Counted from the stretch's first letter, positions 1-11,397 are shown. The stretch is 64,000 nucleotides of DNA from Candidatus Koribacter versatilis Ellin345 (GCF_000014005.1 NC_008009.1:1798001-1862000), one strand, 5' to 3'. Numbers and translations are program-made. Notes: generated from the letters alone by a model not told the origin.

Positions 1-840
1 GCTGGCGTCACCCGCCGGCCCATCACCCGCCATCCAAATGCCGCCGTCACTTCCGGTGGGATCCGCTACCCAGCGCGAGTGCTGCGTCATCGGCGAAGTG
101 CCCACACTGTATTCAAACACCCAGCCATGGTACGGGCCGTTATCGCAGTGCGATGCCGTTGCGATATACACCTTGTTGTTTTGCAGTAGCAGACCGGCAC
201 GTTGCGCTTCGAGCAGAGGAGAGTACGTGATTGTCGTCTGCCCGACGGTGTAGGTGCCCTGGATATCCACGGGTCCGCCGAATTTCTCCGCGCCGCTCGT
301 GATGTCCAGTGCATGCAAACGCAGGTGGAAGATGCCATTCTCCTTCGTCTTCGCGGTCAGGTACATAGTGTTTGTCGCAAGATCGATGACCGGTGTACTC
401 GTGATACCGATCTCGGGAACAAGATCTCCACATCCTGCGTCATTATTGCTGTCCACTGTCGTAATGCCGCTCGCCGGGTTGATGAAGCTTACGTGCCAAA
501 GAGCAGCCCCGGAAGTATCGGCGTCAAAGGCATACGCACTGTCATGTTCAGTCACCACGAACAATACGTTGTGCGGGGTACCTCCGACCGTTAAATTCGG
601 CACGTACAACGGCTGCGCATACACGTAGCCATCCACCGGGAGGGAGAACAACTTGCCAAATTGCCCGGAATTTACGTTCGAAGTCGTCAGCGTCGTTTCG
701 CTGGTGTTCTGGCCGGTTCGAGCAGTGTCGTTGTGATAGGTGGTCACCGGCACTTGCGCCAACACTGAGCACGTCAATAGAAGCACAGCGATGAACGGCA
801 GGGCAGAGTGACGAATCGACAGCTTGGCTCTTGAAAGCAC
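1..840 (-). CDS. Exported beta-propeller (quinoprotein-like) protein, N-terminal part
   Basis: The frame opens at a GTG (840-838) six bases after a strong ribosome binding site (GGAGG). It runs 280 codons to the window edge with no stop, so the C-terminus is missing. The first ~26 residues form a signal peptide ending in TCSVLAQ, so the product is exported. After it comes TTYHNDTARTGQN and then blade-like repeats (LFVVTEHDSAYAFDADTSG, LHALDITSGAEKFGG). This style is typical of the PQQ-type propeller proteins common in Acidobacteria. No catalytic or PQQ-binding residue can be assigned from this part, so the function is open. The gene is divergent from treS across 326 bp. Confidence 0.75.
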   Translation of the reverse strand, partial: MLSRAKLSIRHSALPFIAVLLLTCSVLAQVPVTTYHNDTARTGQNTSETTLTTSNVNSGQFGKLFSLPVDGYVYAQPLYVPNLTVGGTPHNVLFVVTEHDSAYAFDADTSGAALWHVSFINPASGITTVDSNNDAGCGDLVPEIGITSTPVIDLATNTMYLTAKTKENGIFHLRLHALDITSGAEKFGGPVDIQGTYTVGQTTITYSPLLEAQRAGLLLQNNKVYIATASHCDNGPYHGWVFEYSVGTSPMTQHSRWVADPTGSDGGIWMAGDGPAGDAS

Positions 841-1166
841 GGGTTTCCTCCGGCGAAACGCGACAGCACAGGCCCACAACGAGGGTCGAACATGAACGGC
901 GAGGGAGTTTGGTCTTACGGAACGGAGTGGCAAATCAGCAACTTAGCTGAGTTCGAGAGTTATACCCGTTCTTGCCGGGATTTTCCAGTAGGAATCTGGT
1001 CAATTTGTCGGTGTTTCTCCGGACACATTCCTGGTTCTTCCGCTGTCCGCGCGGCATCTCTCCAAGCTGGAAACCTCATCGAAGTTCTTTTGCCCTCATT
1101 GGTTTTCCAGAATCCCGGGCTCGGTACTGATTCGGCCCCGAACCATCATCCATTCACCCGATCGGC
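841..1166. other. Divergent intergenic region, 326 bp
   Basis: This stretch separates the leftward propeller gene from the rightward treS gene and must hold both promoters. The only clear signal is the GGAGG ribosome binding site of the leftward gene at about 847-851. No repeat, hairpin terminator or convincing reading frame was seen. Confidence 0.6.
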
Positions 1167-4100
1167 ATGGATTTGATTTCGACACAGACTTGGTTCAAAG
1201 ACGCGATCATCTACGAAGTGCACGTTCGTGCTTTCTACGACAGCGTGACTGACGGCATCGGTGACTTCGGCGGTATCACCCAGAAACTCGATTACCTCGA
1301 AGACCTCGGCGTCACCGCCGTATGGCTCCTGCCCTTTTATCCGTCGCCGCTCAAGGACGACGGCTACGACATCGCCGACTACAACAACGTCCATCCGTCT
1401 TACGGATCGCTACGCGAGTTCCAGCGCTTTCTGCGAGAAGCCCATCGTCGAGGAATCCGCGTCATCACCGAGTTGGTGCTGAACCACACCTCCGATCAGC
1501 ACATCTGGTTCCAGCGCTCCCGCCGCGCCGAACCCGGTAGCCGCTGGCGCAACTTCTACGTCTGGAGCGACACCCCCGATCGCTACCAGGACGCGCGGAT
1601 CATCTTCAAAGACTTCGAGACCTCCAACTGGACATGGGACCCGATCGCCAAGGCCTACTTTTGGCACCGCTTCTATTCCCACCAGCCTGACTTGAACTGG
1701 GAAAACCCTGAAGTTCGCGAGGCTATGTTCGATGCCATGGACTTCTGGTTCGACATGGGCGTGGACGGCATGCGCCTTGACGCCGTTCCGTACCTTTACG
1801 AACGCGAAGGCACCAACTGCGAAAATCTCATCGAGACCCACGGTGCCCTGCGCGAACTGCGCAAGCACCTCGACGAAAAATACAAAGACAAAATGCTCCT
1901 CGCGGAAGCGAATCAGTGGCCGGAAGACGCTGTTGCCTATTTCGGTAAGGGCGATGAGTGTCACATGGCCTTCCACTTTCCGCTGATGCCGCGACTCTTT
2001 ATGTCGCTGCGAATGGAAGACCGTTACCCGGTCACCGATATTCTTCGCCTCACGCCGCCTATCCCCGAGACGTGCCAGTGGGCGCTCTTCCTGCGCAATC
2101 ACGACGAGCTCACCCTTGAGATGGTCACCGACGAAGAGCGCGATTATATGTACCGCACCTACGCGCACGACCGCACAGCGCGCATCAATCTCGGAATTCG
2201 CCGCCGCCTCGCGCCGCTGCTCGAAAACGATCGCCGCAAGATCGAGCTCATGAACGCGCTGCTCTTTTCGCTGCCGGGAACACCCGTTGTTTATTACGGC
2301 GACGAGATTGGCATGGGCGACAACATCTACCTCGGCGACCGCAACGGTGTTCGCACGCCGATGCAGTGGAGTGCCGATCGAAACGCCGGCTTTTCAAAAG
2401 CTAACCCGCAAAAGCTCTACCTTCCCGTCAACATCGACCCCGAATATCACTACGAGGCGGTCAACGTCGAGAGTCAGCAGAACAATCCTCACTCGCTGCT
2501 CTGGTGGATGAAACGCGTCATCGCGCAGCGCACGCAATTCAAGGCCTTCGGCCGTGGCACGCTCGAATTTCTTTATCCCAGCAATCGCAAGGTCGTCGCC
2601 TACATCCGCCAGTACGAAGACGAAACCATCCTCGTGGTCGCCAACCTCTCGCGTTTCACTCAGTGTGCCGAACTCGATCTCAGCCGCTTTAACGGTCTGG
2701 CGCCAGTCGAAATCTTTGGCCGCGCCCGGTTCCCGAACATCACTGAACAGCCTTACTTTTTCTCGCTCGGTCCACACGCGTATTACTGGTTCCACTTGCA
2801 GCCGCGCGAGGTCACGCACGAGTCGCTGACCACCAACGCCGCCGCGCCGTCGGTTCCGACAATACTGGTAGAGTCCACCGCAGACGTCTTTGCGCCCGCC
2901 ACACGCGATGCCTTTTTCCGCCTTCTCCCAGCCATGCTGGTCAGCCGCCCCTGGTTCCAGGGGAAGTCGAAAACCATCCGCAGCCTCGATCTCGGCGACG
3001 CCATACCGCTTCCGCAGACCGGCGCCTACGTCGTGCTACTCAATGTTGATTACGCCGACGGCGACCCAGAAACCTATCTCACGCCTCTCTCTATCGCGAG
3101 TGGAGAAAAGGCCGATGCCATCCTCCGCGATCGTCCCGACGCGGTCCTCGCCAAGCTTGACGATGGCAAACGCCAGGTCCTGCTCTATGCCGGTGTTTAT
3201 GACCGCGAATTTGCCGACTCGCTCCTCCGGGCCATCGTCAAACGCAAGCGCTTTAAAGGCGAGATTGGCGAGCTCGTGGCCGGTCACACCCGCTCCTTCC
3301 GTAAGGCTTGGGAGAACCAGCGTGCCGGCTTGGAACCGAATACTCAGCCCGGTGAACGTAATACCGTAACAATCACTTACGGAGAGAACTTTAATCTAAA
3401 GCTTTACCGTAAGCTGGATGCTGGCCCGAACCCCGATCGTGAGATGGAAGAGTTCCTGACCGAGGAAACCAGCTTTACTCAAATACCCCGAGCGCTCGGC
3501 TGGCTGGAGTACCGTCGTGGCGAAGAGGAGAGCCTCGAGCAGACCACCATCGGACTGCTCGTCGGTTACGCTCGCAACGCTACCAACGGTTGGACCTACG
3601 CCCTCGACACTCTCGGCATTTTCTTCGAGCGCGCTCTCGCCATTCCGCAAAACGACCCGCGTCTAAAGGACCTTACCGACGGTTCTGTCCTTGCCATGGC
3701 CAACCAGCCGTTGCCGCCGATCATGGGGGAACTCCTCGGCAGCCTTGCCGACAACATGCGTTTGCTTGGCCAACGCACCGCCGACTTGCACGTCGCGCTC
3801 GCCAGTCGACCCGACATCCCGACCTTCGCTCCCGAGCCGTTCACCGAGTTCTATCGCCACAGCCTGTATCACGGGATGCTCGGTCAATCGAGCCGCGCCA
3901 TGGACACCCTGCGGGCTCGACTCCGTTCGCTTCCCACTGCTTCGCAGGACGACGCCCAAGCTCTGATTAATCGCGAAAATGAACTGCGCGCCAGGCTCCT
4001 GCGCCTCCGTGACACTCGAATTTCCGGCACTCGCATCCGTCACCACGCCGATTACCAACTCTCGAATATTCAATACACTGGCAGCGATTTCCTCGTGTCT

Positions 4101-4493
4101 AACTTTGAGGGAAATCCCGAACGTCCGATCGGCGAGCGGCGCATCAAGCGTTCCCCGTTGCGAGACATCGCAAGCATGGTGCGTTCCTTCCATTACGTCT
4201 CGCATGCCGTACTCTTCGACCAGGTACCCGGGATCGTGCTGAGCCGCGACGCCTACCCGCAATTGGAGCGCTGGGCAACCGCGTGGTACCAGTGGGTCAG
4301 CGCGTTGTTCTTGAAGGGCTACCTCGAACGCGCCGGTACTGCCGCCTTTCTGCCGCGCTCGCAGGAGGAACGCGCAGTGCTGCTTGAGTCCTATACGTTG
4401 GAGAAGGCGCTGATCGAAATCGAATACGAACTCACGCACCGGCCGAACTGGGTCCGCATTCCGGTGCATGGCATTCTCGAACAGCTCCACTGA
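1167..4493 (+). CDS. treS: Trehalose synthase fused to a maltokinase-like domain (TreS-Mak)
   Basis: Residues 1 to ~550 are a GH13_16 trehalose synthase, which interconverts maltose and trehalose in the cytoplasm. The catalytic triad is visible: nucleophile D205 in GMRLDAVPY, acid E247 in LLAEANQWP and D313 in FLRNHDELT. Residues ~580-1108 match the maltokinase-type domain found fused to TreS in many bacteria, and 1108 residues is the usual fusion length. In the kinase half the catalytic loop reads HHADYQLSN (D962), and the metal-binding DFE-like motif reads SNFEGNP, with Asn at 979. Phosphorylation of maltose by this half is therefore doubtful. There is no obvious ribosome binding site before the ATG. 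malQ follows 28 bp downstream, so co-transcription is likely. Confidence 0.93.
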   Translation: MDLISTQTWFKDAIIYEVHVRAFYDSVTDGIGDFGGITQKLDYLEDLGVTAVWLLPFYPSPLKDDGYDIADYNNVHPSYGSLREFQRFLREAHRRGIRVITELVLNHTSDQHIWFQRSRRAEPGSRWRNFYVWSDTPDRYQDARIIFKDFETSNWTWDPIAKAYFWHRFYSHQPDLNWENPEVREAMFDAMDFWFDMGVDGMRLDAVPYLYEREGTNCENLIETHGALRELRKHLDEKYKDKMLLAEANQWPEDAVAYFGKGDECHMAFHFPLMPRLFMSLRMEDRYPVTDILRLTPPIPETCQWALFLRNHDELTLEMVTDEERDYMYRTYAHDRTARINLGIRRRLAPLLENDRRKIELMNALLFSLPGTPVVYYGDEIGMGDNIYLGDRNGVRTPMQWSADRNAGFSKANPQKLYLPVNIDPEYHYEAVNVESQQNNPHSLLWWMKRVIAQRTQFKAFGRGTLEFLYPSNRKVVAYIRQYEDETILVVANLSRFTQCAELDLSRFNGLAPVEIFGRARFPNITEQPYFFSLGPHAYYWFHLQPREVTHESLTTNAAAPSVPTILVESTADVFAPATRDAFFRLLPAMLVSRPWFQGKSKTIRSLDLGDAIPLPQTGAYVVLLNVDYADGDPETYLTPLSIASGEKADAILRDRPDAVLAKLDDGKRQVLLYAGVYDREFADSLLRAIVKRKRFKGEIGELVAGHTRSFRKAWENQRAGLEPNTQPGERNTVTITYGENFNLKLYRKLDAGPNPDREMEEFLTEETSFTQIPRALGWLEYRRGEEESLEQTTIGLLVGYARNATNGWTYALDTLGIFFERALAIPQNDPRLKDLTDGSVLAMANQPLPPIMGELLGSLADNMRLLGQRTADLHVALASRPDIPTFAPEPFTEFYRHSLYHGMLGQSSRAMDTLRARLRSLPTASQDDAQALINRENELRARLLRLRDTRISGTRIRHHADYQLSNIQYTGSDFLVSNFEGNPERPIGERRIKRSPLRDIASMVRSFHYVSHAVLFDQVPGIVLSRDAYPQLERWATAWYQWVSALFLKGYLERAGTAAFLPRSQEERAVLLESYTLEKALIEIEYELTHRPNWVRIPVHGILEQLH

Positions 4494-4521
4494 ACCCACA
4501 GACGTTATATCGTAATAAGCG

Positions 4522-6051
4522 ATGAAATTTCCGCGCTCCGCCGGCATCCTGCTCCACCCGACGTCGCTGCCCGGCCCCTACGGCATCGGCGACTTCGGCA
4601 CCAGCGCCTATCGCTTCGCCGACTTTCTGCACTCGGCCGGCATGAAGATCTGGCAGGTGCTGCCGTTAAACCCCACAGGTTACGGCGACTCTCCGTACCA
4701 GTCGTTCTCGGCCTTCGCTGGAAATCCTCTTCTTCTCAGTCTCGACGAACTGCACAAGCAAGGCCTGCTCAGCGAGCATGACCTCCGCCAGGCGACCTTC
4801 GACAACGATGGCGACATCGATTTCGGCGCGGTCATTCCGCGCAAATTCGCCTCCCTCAACAAAGCGGCCGTCGCCTTTTATGGAAAATCCGGCGAGGCCA
4901 ATCTCGACTTCCAGCAATTCGTTGCCGCCAATTCTGCGTGGCTCGATGATTACGCGCTCTTCATGGCCGCTAAAGACGCCCACGATCTCGTCATCTGGAC
5001 CAAGTGGGACGCTGATCTCGCCGCCCGTAAGCCGGAAGCGCTGGCTAGATGGCGCAAGCAGCTCTCTAACGAAATCGCGGCCTACAAGTTCTGGCAATTC
5101 GAATTCTTCCGCCAATGGCGCGCCTTGAAGTCTTATGCCAACGATCGCGGCATCCGCATCATGGGTGACATCCCCATCTACGTCGCACACGACAGCGCCG
5201 ACGTTTGGGCGCGTCCCGATCTCTTCTGGCTCGACGCGAAAGGGAACCCGCTGAAGGTCGCCGGCGTTCCCCCCGACTACTTCAGCGCCACCGGCCAGCT
5301 CTGGGGAAATCCGATCTATCGCTGGGACCTGATGCGCGACAACGGCTACAAGTGGTGGATCGAGCGCTTCCGCGCCGCGCTCACCATGTTCGACCTCGTC
5401 CGAGTGGACCACTTCCGAGGCTTCGAGGCCTACTGGGAGATCCCGGGCGGCGAGCCCACCGCCATGCATGGCCAATGGGTGAAAGGCCCCGGCGCCGAAC
5501 TCTTCGAGGTCGTGAGCACTGCGCTCGGCGATCTCCCGATCGTCGCCGAGAACCTTGGCGTCATAACGCCTGAGGTCGAAGCTATCCGTCACCAGTTTGG
5601 ATTCCCGGGCATGGCGATTGCGCAGTTCGCCTTCAGCATTGATCCCATGGCGCCCACGTTCCGTCCGCACAATTACGAACGCCAACTCGTGGCCTACACC
5701 GGCGGCCACGACAACGACACCATGTTCGGCTGGTGGCGCTCCGGCGTCGCCGACAGCACCCGCACCCAGGAAGAGGTCGACCGCGAGCACAACGACGCCG
5801 CAGCCTATTTCGGCGTCACCCTCGACGAAATGGACCGCAGCGTCAACTGGATATACATCCGCGCCGTCATGATGTCCGTCGCCGACACCGTCCTCTTTCC
5901 CATGCAGGACGTCATCGGCCTCGGCGGCCAGGCCCGCATGAATCTCCCCGGCAGCCTCGGTCGTAACTGGAAATGGCGCGTGTGCAAGGAAGAACAACGT
6001 TTCGAACATGCGAAGCGCCTCGATGAGTTCGCCAAACTCTACGACCGCTAG
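4522..6051 (+). CDS. malQ: 4-alpha-glucanotransferase (amylomaltase), GH77
   Basis: This cytoplasmic enzyme transfers maltodextrin segments between chains and releases glucose. The protein has the normal GH77 length (509 residues) and the family start GILLHPTSLPGPYGIGDFG. The catalytic residues are in place: D296 in VRVDHFRGFEAYWEIP, E343 in VAENLGVITPEV and D397 in GGHDNDTMF. These positions are close to those known in the Thermus enzyme. The gene lies 28 bp after treS. The pair links maltodextrin shortening to the maltose-trehalose exchange carried out by TreS. Confidence 0.96.
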   Translation: MKFPRSAGILLHPTSLPGPYGIGDFGTSAYRFADFLHSAGMKIWQVLPLNPTGYGDSPYQSFSAFAGNPLLLSLDELHKQGLLSEHDLRQATFDNDGDIDFGAVIPRKFASLNKAAVAFYGKSGEANLDFQQFVAANSAWLDDYALFMAAKDAHDLVIWTKWDADLAARKPEALARWRKQLSNEIAAYKFWQFEFFRQWRALKSYANDRGIRIMGDIPIYVAHDSADVWARPDLFWLDAKGNPLKVAGVPPDYFSATGQLWGNPIYRWDLMRDNGYKWWIERFRAALTMFDLVRVDHFRGFEAYWEIPGGEPTAMHGQWVKGPGAELFEVVSTALGDLPIVAENLGVITPEVEAIRHQFGFPGMAIAQFAFSIDPMAPTFRPHNYERQLVAYTGGHDNDTMFGWWRSGVADSTRTQEEVDREHNDAAAYFGVTLDEMDRSVNWIYIRAVMMSVADTVLFPMQDVIGLGGQARMNLPGSLGRNWKWRVCKEEQRFEHAKRLDEFAKLYDR

Positions 6052-6100
6052 CGCACTGGCCGGTTCCCTCGAAGATAGTGTTTAATTGATTTCAGCTCTC

Positions 6101-6586
6101 ATGCGTCTTTGGACCTCATTCATCCTGTCAATCCTGTTGCTGTGCGCCGCGTGCGCACTCGCGCAGGCTCCGGCCAAGCCCGCCGCAAAAGACTGCGACG
6201 ACTTGCGCATCAAGTACGCTCCGATCGAGCAGAAGTACGCCGATCGCCTTGTCGTCGAGCCGAACTCCGACCAGCGCCCCAACGGCGAGACGCGCACGTC
6301 CCCCCAGCACACTCGCTGGGTTCTGGCCGTCGCTCCTGATTACTCCAAGGCAGGCCCATGGACCACCAACATCTGGGTTGGCGAAGGCGACACGCAAACC
6401 ACCGTGCGCCTTATCCTCAAAGAGCACGAGGGCTTCTCCATCCAGTGGCTGAATGAAAAATTGCTGTACGGCTCCGTCTCGTGGAGCAAATCGCTCAACA
6501 CGGTCTTCATCTTCGACGCAGAAACCAAAAAGTTCCTCTATCGCGAAATGGAAGACGCGTCCGAGATGGGTGAAGCTTGCGAATAG
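6101..6586 (+). CDS. Hypothetical exported protein
   Basis: I do not recognise this 161-residue protein. The ATG at 6101 begins MRLWTSFILSILLLCAAC and a cleavage site around ALAQA, so it should be exported to the periplasm. An in-frame TTG fifteen bases upstream is a poorer start. The mature part is mixed alpha/beta with several Trp and aromatic residues (GPWTTNIWVGEGD, FSIQWLNEKLLYGSVSW), and the C-terminal segment resembles a strand-rich propeller edge or WD-like fold. It sits 49 bp after malQ on the same strand and may be read with it, but no functional link is visible. Confidence 0.7.
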   Translation: MRLWTSFILSILLLCAACALAQAPAKPAAKDCDDLRIKYAPIEQKYADRLVVEPNSDQRPNGETRTSPQHTRWVLAVAPDYSKAGPWTTNIWVGEGDTQTTVRLILKEHEGFSIQWLNEKLLYGSVSWSKSLNTVFIFDAETKKFLYREMEDASEMGEACE

Positions 6587-6640
6587 AACCTGCACGGGTA
6601 AAGCGGCGCATCGGCCCCGCGACTTCGAAATCGCGATTTG

Positions 6641-6799
6641 TGAAAGGGCACGACTTTACAGGCTGCTGAAAAACTCTTTTCGAAGAGGCTCTGTATCAGG
6701 GCACTACGTTACAGGCTGCTAAAAAACTTCGTTTCGAAGCAGGTTTGTATCAGGGCACGACTTAAGTCGAGCGAAATGCCGCTCTAGAACATCCGGGCT
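6641..6799. repeat. Hairpin-repeat cluster, family A (copy 1)
   Basis: The block starts with TGAAAGGGCACGACTTTA. It then holds two near-identical tandem units of about 50 bp (roughly 6657-6706 and 6709-6759), each built as ACAGGCTGCT...TTCGAAG...TGTATCAGGGCAC. It ends with a short GGGCTTCAGCCC hairpin running up to the glnD stop codon. Related blocks lie at 17237-17359 and 21095-21292. It may also act as the terminator region between the convergent genes on either side. Confidence 0.75.
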
Positions 6800-9421
6800 T
6801 CAGCCCCTGCTGGTCGCCATCGTCGCCGCCAACGCCTTCTGCAGCTTCTCCTGCAGCGTCTTCTCCAACTTCTTGCCCTGATGCGTCAGATAGAACACGT
6901 CGATCGCCGTGCGCCCTTCGGTATCAATCAACGCCGCCTCGATATTGCACGTGAGCTTTGCCAATTCCGCGCTGATCTCATACAGCAGCCCCGGACGGTC
7001 CGGCGTCACCACCTCCAGCAACGTACTGCGGCTCGAACACTGATCATCGAACAGTAGTTTTGTCTCGATGGTCGCCTTCGGCCCCTTCACATCGTTGCGA
7101 CGCCGCTTCATCAGCGTCTCAAGCGACACCTTGCCGCTCAACACATCGGTGATGCTCTCCTGGAAGCGCGTCCACTCTTCCATGTTGAGCTCGAGAGTGC
7201 GGAACTGGTCAGCGAAGTAGAACGTGTCGAGCACCATCCCCGCGCCGTTGGCGAACGCATCGGCCTTCACGATGTTCATGCCCCATGCCGCCAGCGCACC
7301 TGCAATGTTGCAGAAGATCATCGGCCGGTCTTGCATCGCCACGGTCAGCAGGAAGAGCTGCCCCTGCCGGTTTAACTTCAACTGCACGCCGCTGCCCGAG
7401 ACCTTCGACGCCATCTCGATGTGCGCTGCGATCTCCTCCGCGGAATGAATGCTCATATAGCGCTGCGGAATTCCTTCCAGGAAGCGCTTGAGCTTTTTGC
7501 CCAACTGCGGCGCGAGCAGCCGGATGCGTCCCAATTGCTCATCTTCCGCATTGGCGTGGTAGCGCTCTTCATCGACCGAGTGCGACAGGAAGTTCGCCGT
7601 CGCAATGTAAAGCTGCCACAGGTTATCGGCCTTCCACGGCGTCAGCGCGTGCCGGTTCACCGCCTTGATGTCGGCATAGGTCAGCAGGATGAGCATCTTC
7701 AGGCGGTCCTGCGTGCCCACTCGGTTCGCCAGATCGCGGATGTTGGCAATGTCGAAAATATCGCGCCGCATCGCCAGCGATGCTTCAAGATGCGCCGCGA
7801 TCAGGAAGCACACCGTCTCCGCATCGCGATGCGTAATGCCGACCGTCTCCAGCCGCTTGCGCGCCAGTTCAACTCCCGTCTTCACGTGGTCATCGCTCTC
7901 GATGCCTTTGCCGATGTCGTGCAGCAGAATCGCCAGCACCAGTAGCTCGGGTTGCTCAATCTCATCCAGCAACGCGAGGAATCGGCTCTCGACCTCCGAC
8001 TGCGAATCGCTGAGCTGATGCAGCGCGTCAATCGCGATAAACGTGTGTTCATCCACCGTGTACTGGTGATACAGATCGCGCAGCACCAGCGACTCGATAT
8101 TCGCGAACTCCGGGAAGATGACGTTCAGCAATCCCACGCGCTGCATCGCACGCAAAGCCGCGCCCGCATGCGGACGAATCAGGATCGACCCCAGGTGCCT
8201 CCACCAGTCGATCACCGGTAGCTCATTTTTCGCTACTTGCGGCAGGTTCTCTTCGATCTTGTGTTCCACGCTCGCCGACAGCGGTACCCCATGCTCCGCC
8301 ACAAACTCGAAGCTCCGCATCATTACGTCGGGATCGTCAATCGCACCCGGCTGCTGCAACCGCACGCGGCCATTCACCACCGTGAAGTCCGCATTCGATG
8401 CCCGCGATCGCCAGTTCTGGATTTGTTTGAACAGCGTCGGCTTCTGCGACGCTGCGTTCTCGATCATCGTTCCCGCGAAGCGGTCGAGCACCCGCGCATG
8501 GCGGAAGTAGCTACGCATCCACTCCGCGGCGGTGGCTGCCTGGTCGCCCATGCCGAGCTTTGCCGCTTCCTCCTGCGCGTCCCACGAGAGCTTGTTATCG
8601 TCGCGTCCCGACCGGTAGTGCAGGAAGCAGCGCACCGAATCCAGGAACTCCACCGCGCGCTCCGTCTGTCCACGCAGCGATTTCGGCAGGTACTCCATCG
8701 GATCGATCCACGTACCCTCCTTAATCAATCCGTGAATCTGCGCCGCCCAGCACCCCAGGTGGTAATCGCGCAGCCCGCCGACGCAATCCTTCAGGTCTGG
8801 CTCAAGGTGGAAGATCGTATTCGAGTACTTCGCCTTGCGTTCGTTGTTGACCTCGATCAACTGTTCCAGGATCGTGTGCGACTCGCTCACTATCGTCGCC
8901 GGCAAAATCTTGCCGCGCAGAAACTCGGGCAGTTGCGCTTCACCCGCCACGTAGCGCGCGTCCATCAGGGCAATCGTGCCTTCGGCGTTGTTCGAATCAA
9001 ACTTGCTGCAATCGTCAACCGTCTTCGTTGTCGGACTCAACCGCATGCGCATGTCCCACAACTCCTGGCACAGTGCGCGGATCTTCGCCTTCAAGTCAGG
9101 AGTTTCCGGCTTCTCGCAGAGAAACAGCAGGTCAATATCGGAGTGGGGAAACAGGGAACTGCGCCCGTAGCCACCGATCGCGACCACACCTACGCCCTTC
9201 GGATACGCGCTCGCAAGATGCGTATTCCACAACCGCTGGATGACGTCATCCACCAGCGCAGTCCGCGCTTCGAGCACGGCTGGCCCGTGGCGCGTTTCCT
9301 CGAACTTCTGCTGGATGCGCGCCGACTCGCGGCGATACAACTCTTTTACAGGCAGGTCTTCGTACGTTCCGCCAGGGCCGATCGTCGGATCGTTAGAGGG
9401 CACCGGGACCACGTTCGTCAT
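6800..9421 (-). CDS. glnD: [Protein-PII] uridylyltransferase / uridylyl-removing enzyme
   Basis: GlnD senses glutamine and adds or removes UMP on PII. All four expected parts are present in 873 residues. The nucleotidyltransferase site is at 83-98 (GGYGRSSLFPHSDIDL, with D95 and D97). The HD domain has H501-D502 in ILLHDIGKG. Two C-terminal ACT domains lie at about 690-770 and 800-873. The start overlaps the end of glnB by 29 bp, which implies translational coupling. It is the last gene of amtB-glnB-glnD, so sensor, signal protein and transporter are made together. The stop lies against a hairpin-repeat block. Confidence 0.95.
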   Translation of the reverse strand: MTNVVPVPSNDPTIGPGGTYEDLPVKELYRRESARIQQKFEETRHGPAVLEARTALVDDVIQRLWNTHLASAYPKGVGVVAIGGYGRSSLFPHSDIDLLFLCEKPETPDLKAKIRALCQELWDMRMRLSPTTKTVDDCSKFDSNNAEGTIALMDARYVAGEAQLPEFLRGKILPATIVSESHTILEQLIEVNNERKAKYSNTIFHLEPDLKDCVGGLRDYHLGCWAAQIHGLIKEGTWIDPMEYLPKSLRGQTERAVEFLDSVRCFLHYRSGRDDNKLSWDAQEEAAKLGMGDQAATAAEWMRSYFRHARVLDRFAGTMIENAASQKPTLFKQIQNWRSRASNADFTVVNGRVRLQQPGAIDDPDVMMRSFEFVAEHGVPLSASVEHKIEENLPQVAKNELPVIDWWRHLGSILIRPHAGAALRAMQRVGLLNVIFPEFANIESLVLRDLYHQYTVDEHTFIAIDALHQLSDSQSEVESRFLALLDEIEQPELLVLAILLHDIGKGIESDDHVKTGVELARKRLETVGITHRDAETVCFLIAAHLEASLAMRRDIFDIANIRDLANRVGTQDRLKMLILLTYADIKAVNRHALTPWKADNLWQLYIATANFLSHSVDEERYHANAEDEQLGRIRLLAPQLGKKLKRFLEGIPQRYMSIHSAEEIAAHIEMASKVSGSGVQLKLNRQGQLFLLTVAMQDRPMIFCNIAGALAAWGMNIVKADAFANGAGMVLDTFYFADQFRTLELNMEEWTRFQESITDVLSGKVSLETLMKRRRNDVKGPKATIETKLLFDDQCSSRSTLLEVVTPDRPGLLYEISAELAKLTCNIEAALIDTEGRTAIDVFYLTHQGKKLEKTLQEKLQKALAATMATSRG

Positions 9422-9731
9422 TGCGAATCCTTATGGCATCGTCAATGCGCGAGAGGAAAATTTTGCCGTCGCCGATCTTGCCGGTTCGCGACGCATCGGC
9501 AATGGCTTTCACCACTTCCTCCGTGCGCTCGTCCGGCACCACCAGCTCGATCTTGATCTTCGGCAGGAGGTCAACTGTGTATTCGCGGCCGCGGTAGAAC
9601 TCGGTATGTCCCTTTTGTCGCCCGTGGCCGCGGGCTTCTAGAACCGTCATGCCATCAATCCCGATCGCGAGCAGTGCATCTTTCACCGCATCAAGTTTCG
9701 AAGGCTGTATTACGGCTTCCACTTTCGTCAT
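9393..9731 (-). CDS. glnB: Nitrogen regulatory protein PII
   Basis: This is a 112-residue PII trimer subunit that reports 2-oxoglutarate, ATP/ADP and nitrogen state. Two ATGs stand in tandem. The second (9731) is chosen because it places the T-loop tyrosine exactly at position 51 (RGREYTVDLLPK), the residue GlnD uridylylates. An AGGGAGA ribosome binding site lies upstream. The PII signatures GMTVLEARGHGRQKGHTE and TGKIGDGKIF are intact. The gene sits between amtB and glnD in one transcription unit, so its product probably gates AmtB and is modified by the neighbouring GlnD. Whether to call it GlnB or GlnK cannot be decided from sequence alone. Confidence 0.95.
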   Translation of the reverse strand: MTKVEAVIQPSKLDAVKDALLAIGIDGMTVLEARGHGRQKGHTEFYRGREYTVDLLPKIKIELVVPDERTEEVVKAIADASRTGKIGDGKIFLSRIDDAIRIRNDERGPGAL

Positions 9732-9763
9732 CATCGTGGTTGGTCTCCCTTGAAAAGATCAGA

Positions 9764-11182
<1,419 letters not shown>

Positions 11183-11397
11183 TCTGGGCATTCTCCGAAG
11201 ACGGAACACGGGGATGCTCTCTTTCTTACAGGCTCACGGCGGCATGGGGAAATTCAAAGTCTTGATTGCCGTTATCAGGATTCGTTATGAGCCGCTCGCG
11301 TCGGATTTCCCGCGGCTCGTCCCACCCCCTCCTTCAATGTTTTCAGGCAGATGCCCCTCCTGCTATCCTCATTTGCCGCATTAAATGGAGGTAAACG

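Noticed and set aside
4666-6009. 447-codon open frame on the minus strand
   Set aside because: It is fully antisense to malQ, which has intact catalytic motifs. The translation is Val/Glu/Gly-biased and shows no recognisable domain.
6657-6759. Possible CRISPR-like repeat pair
   Set aside because: There are only two tandem units, no spacer of constant length and no cas genes. It fits the family A hairpin repeats.
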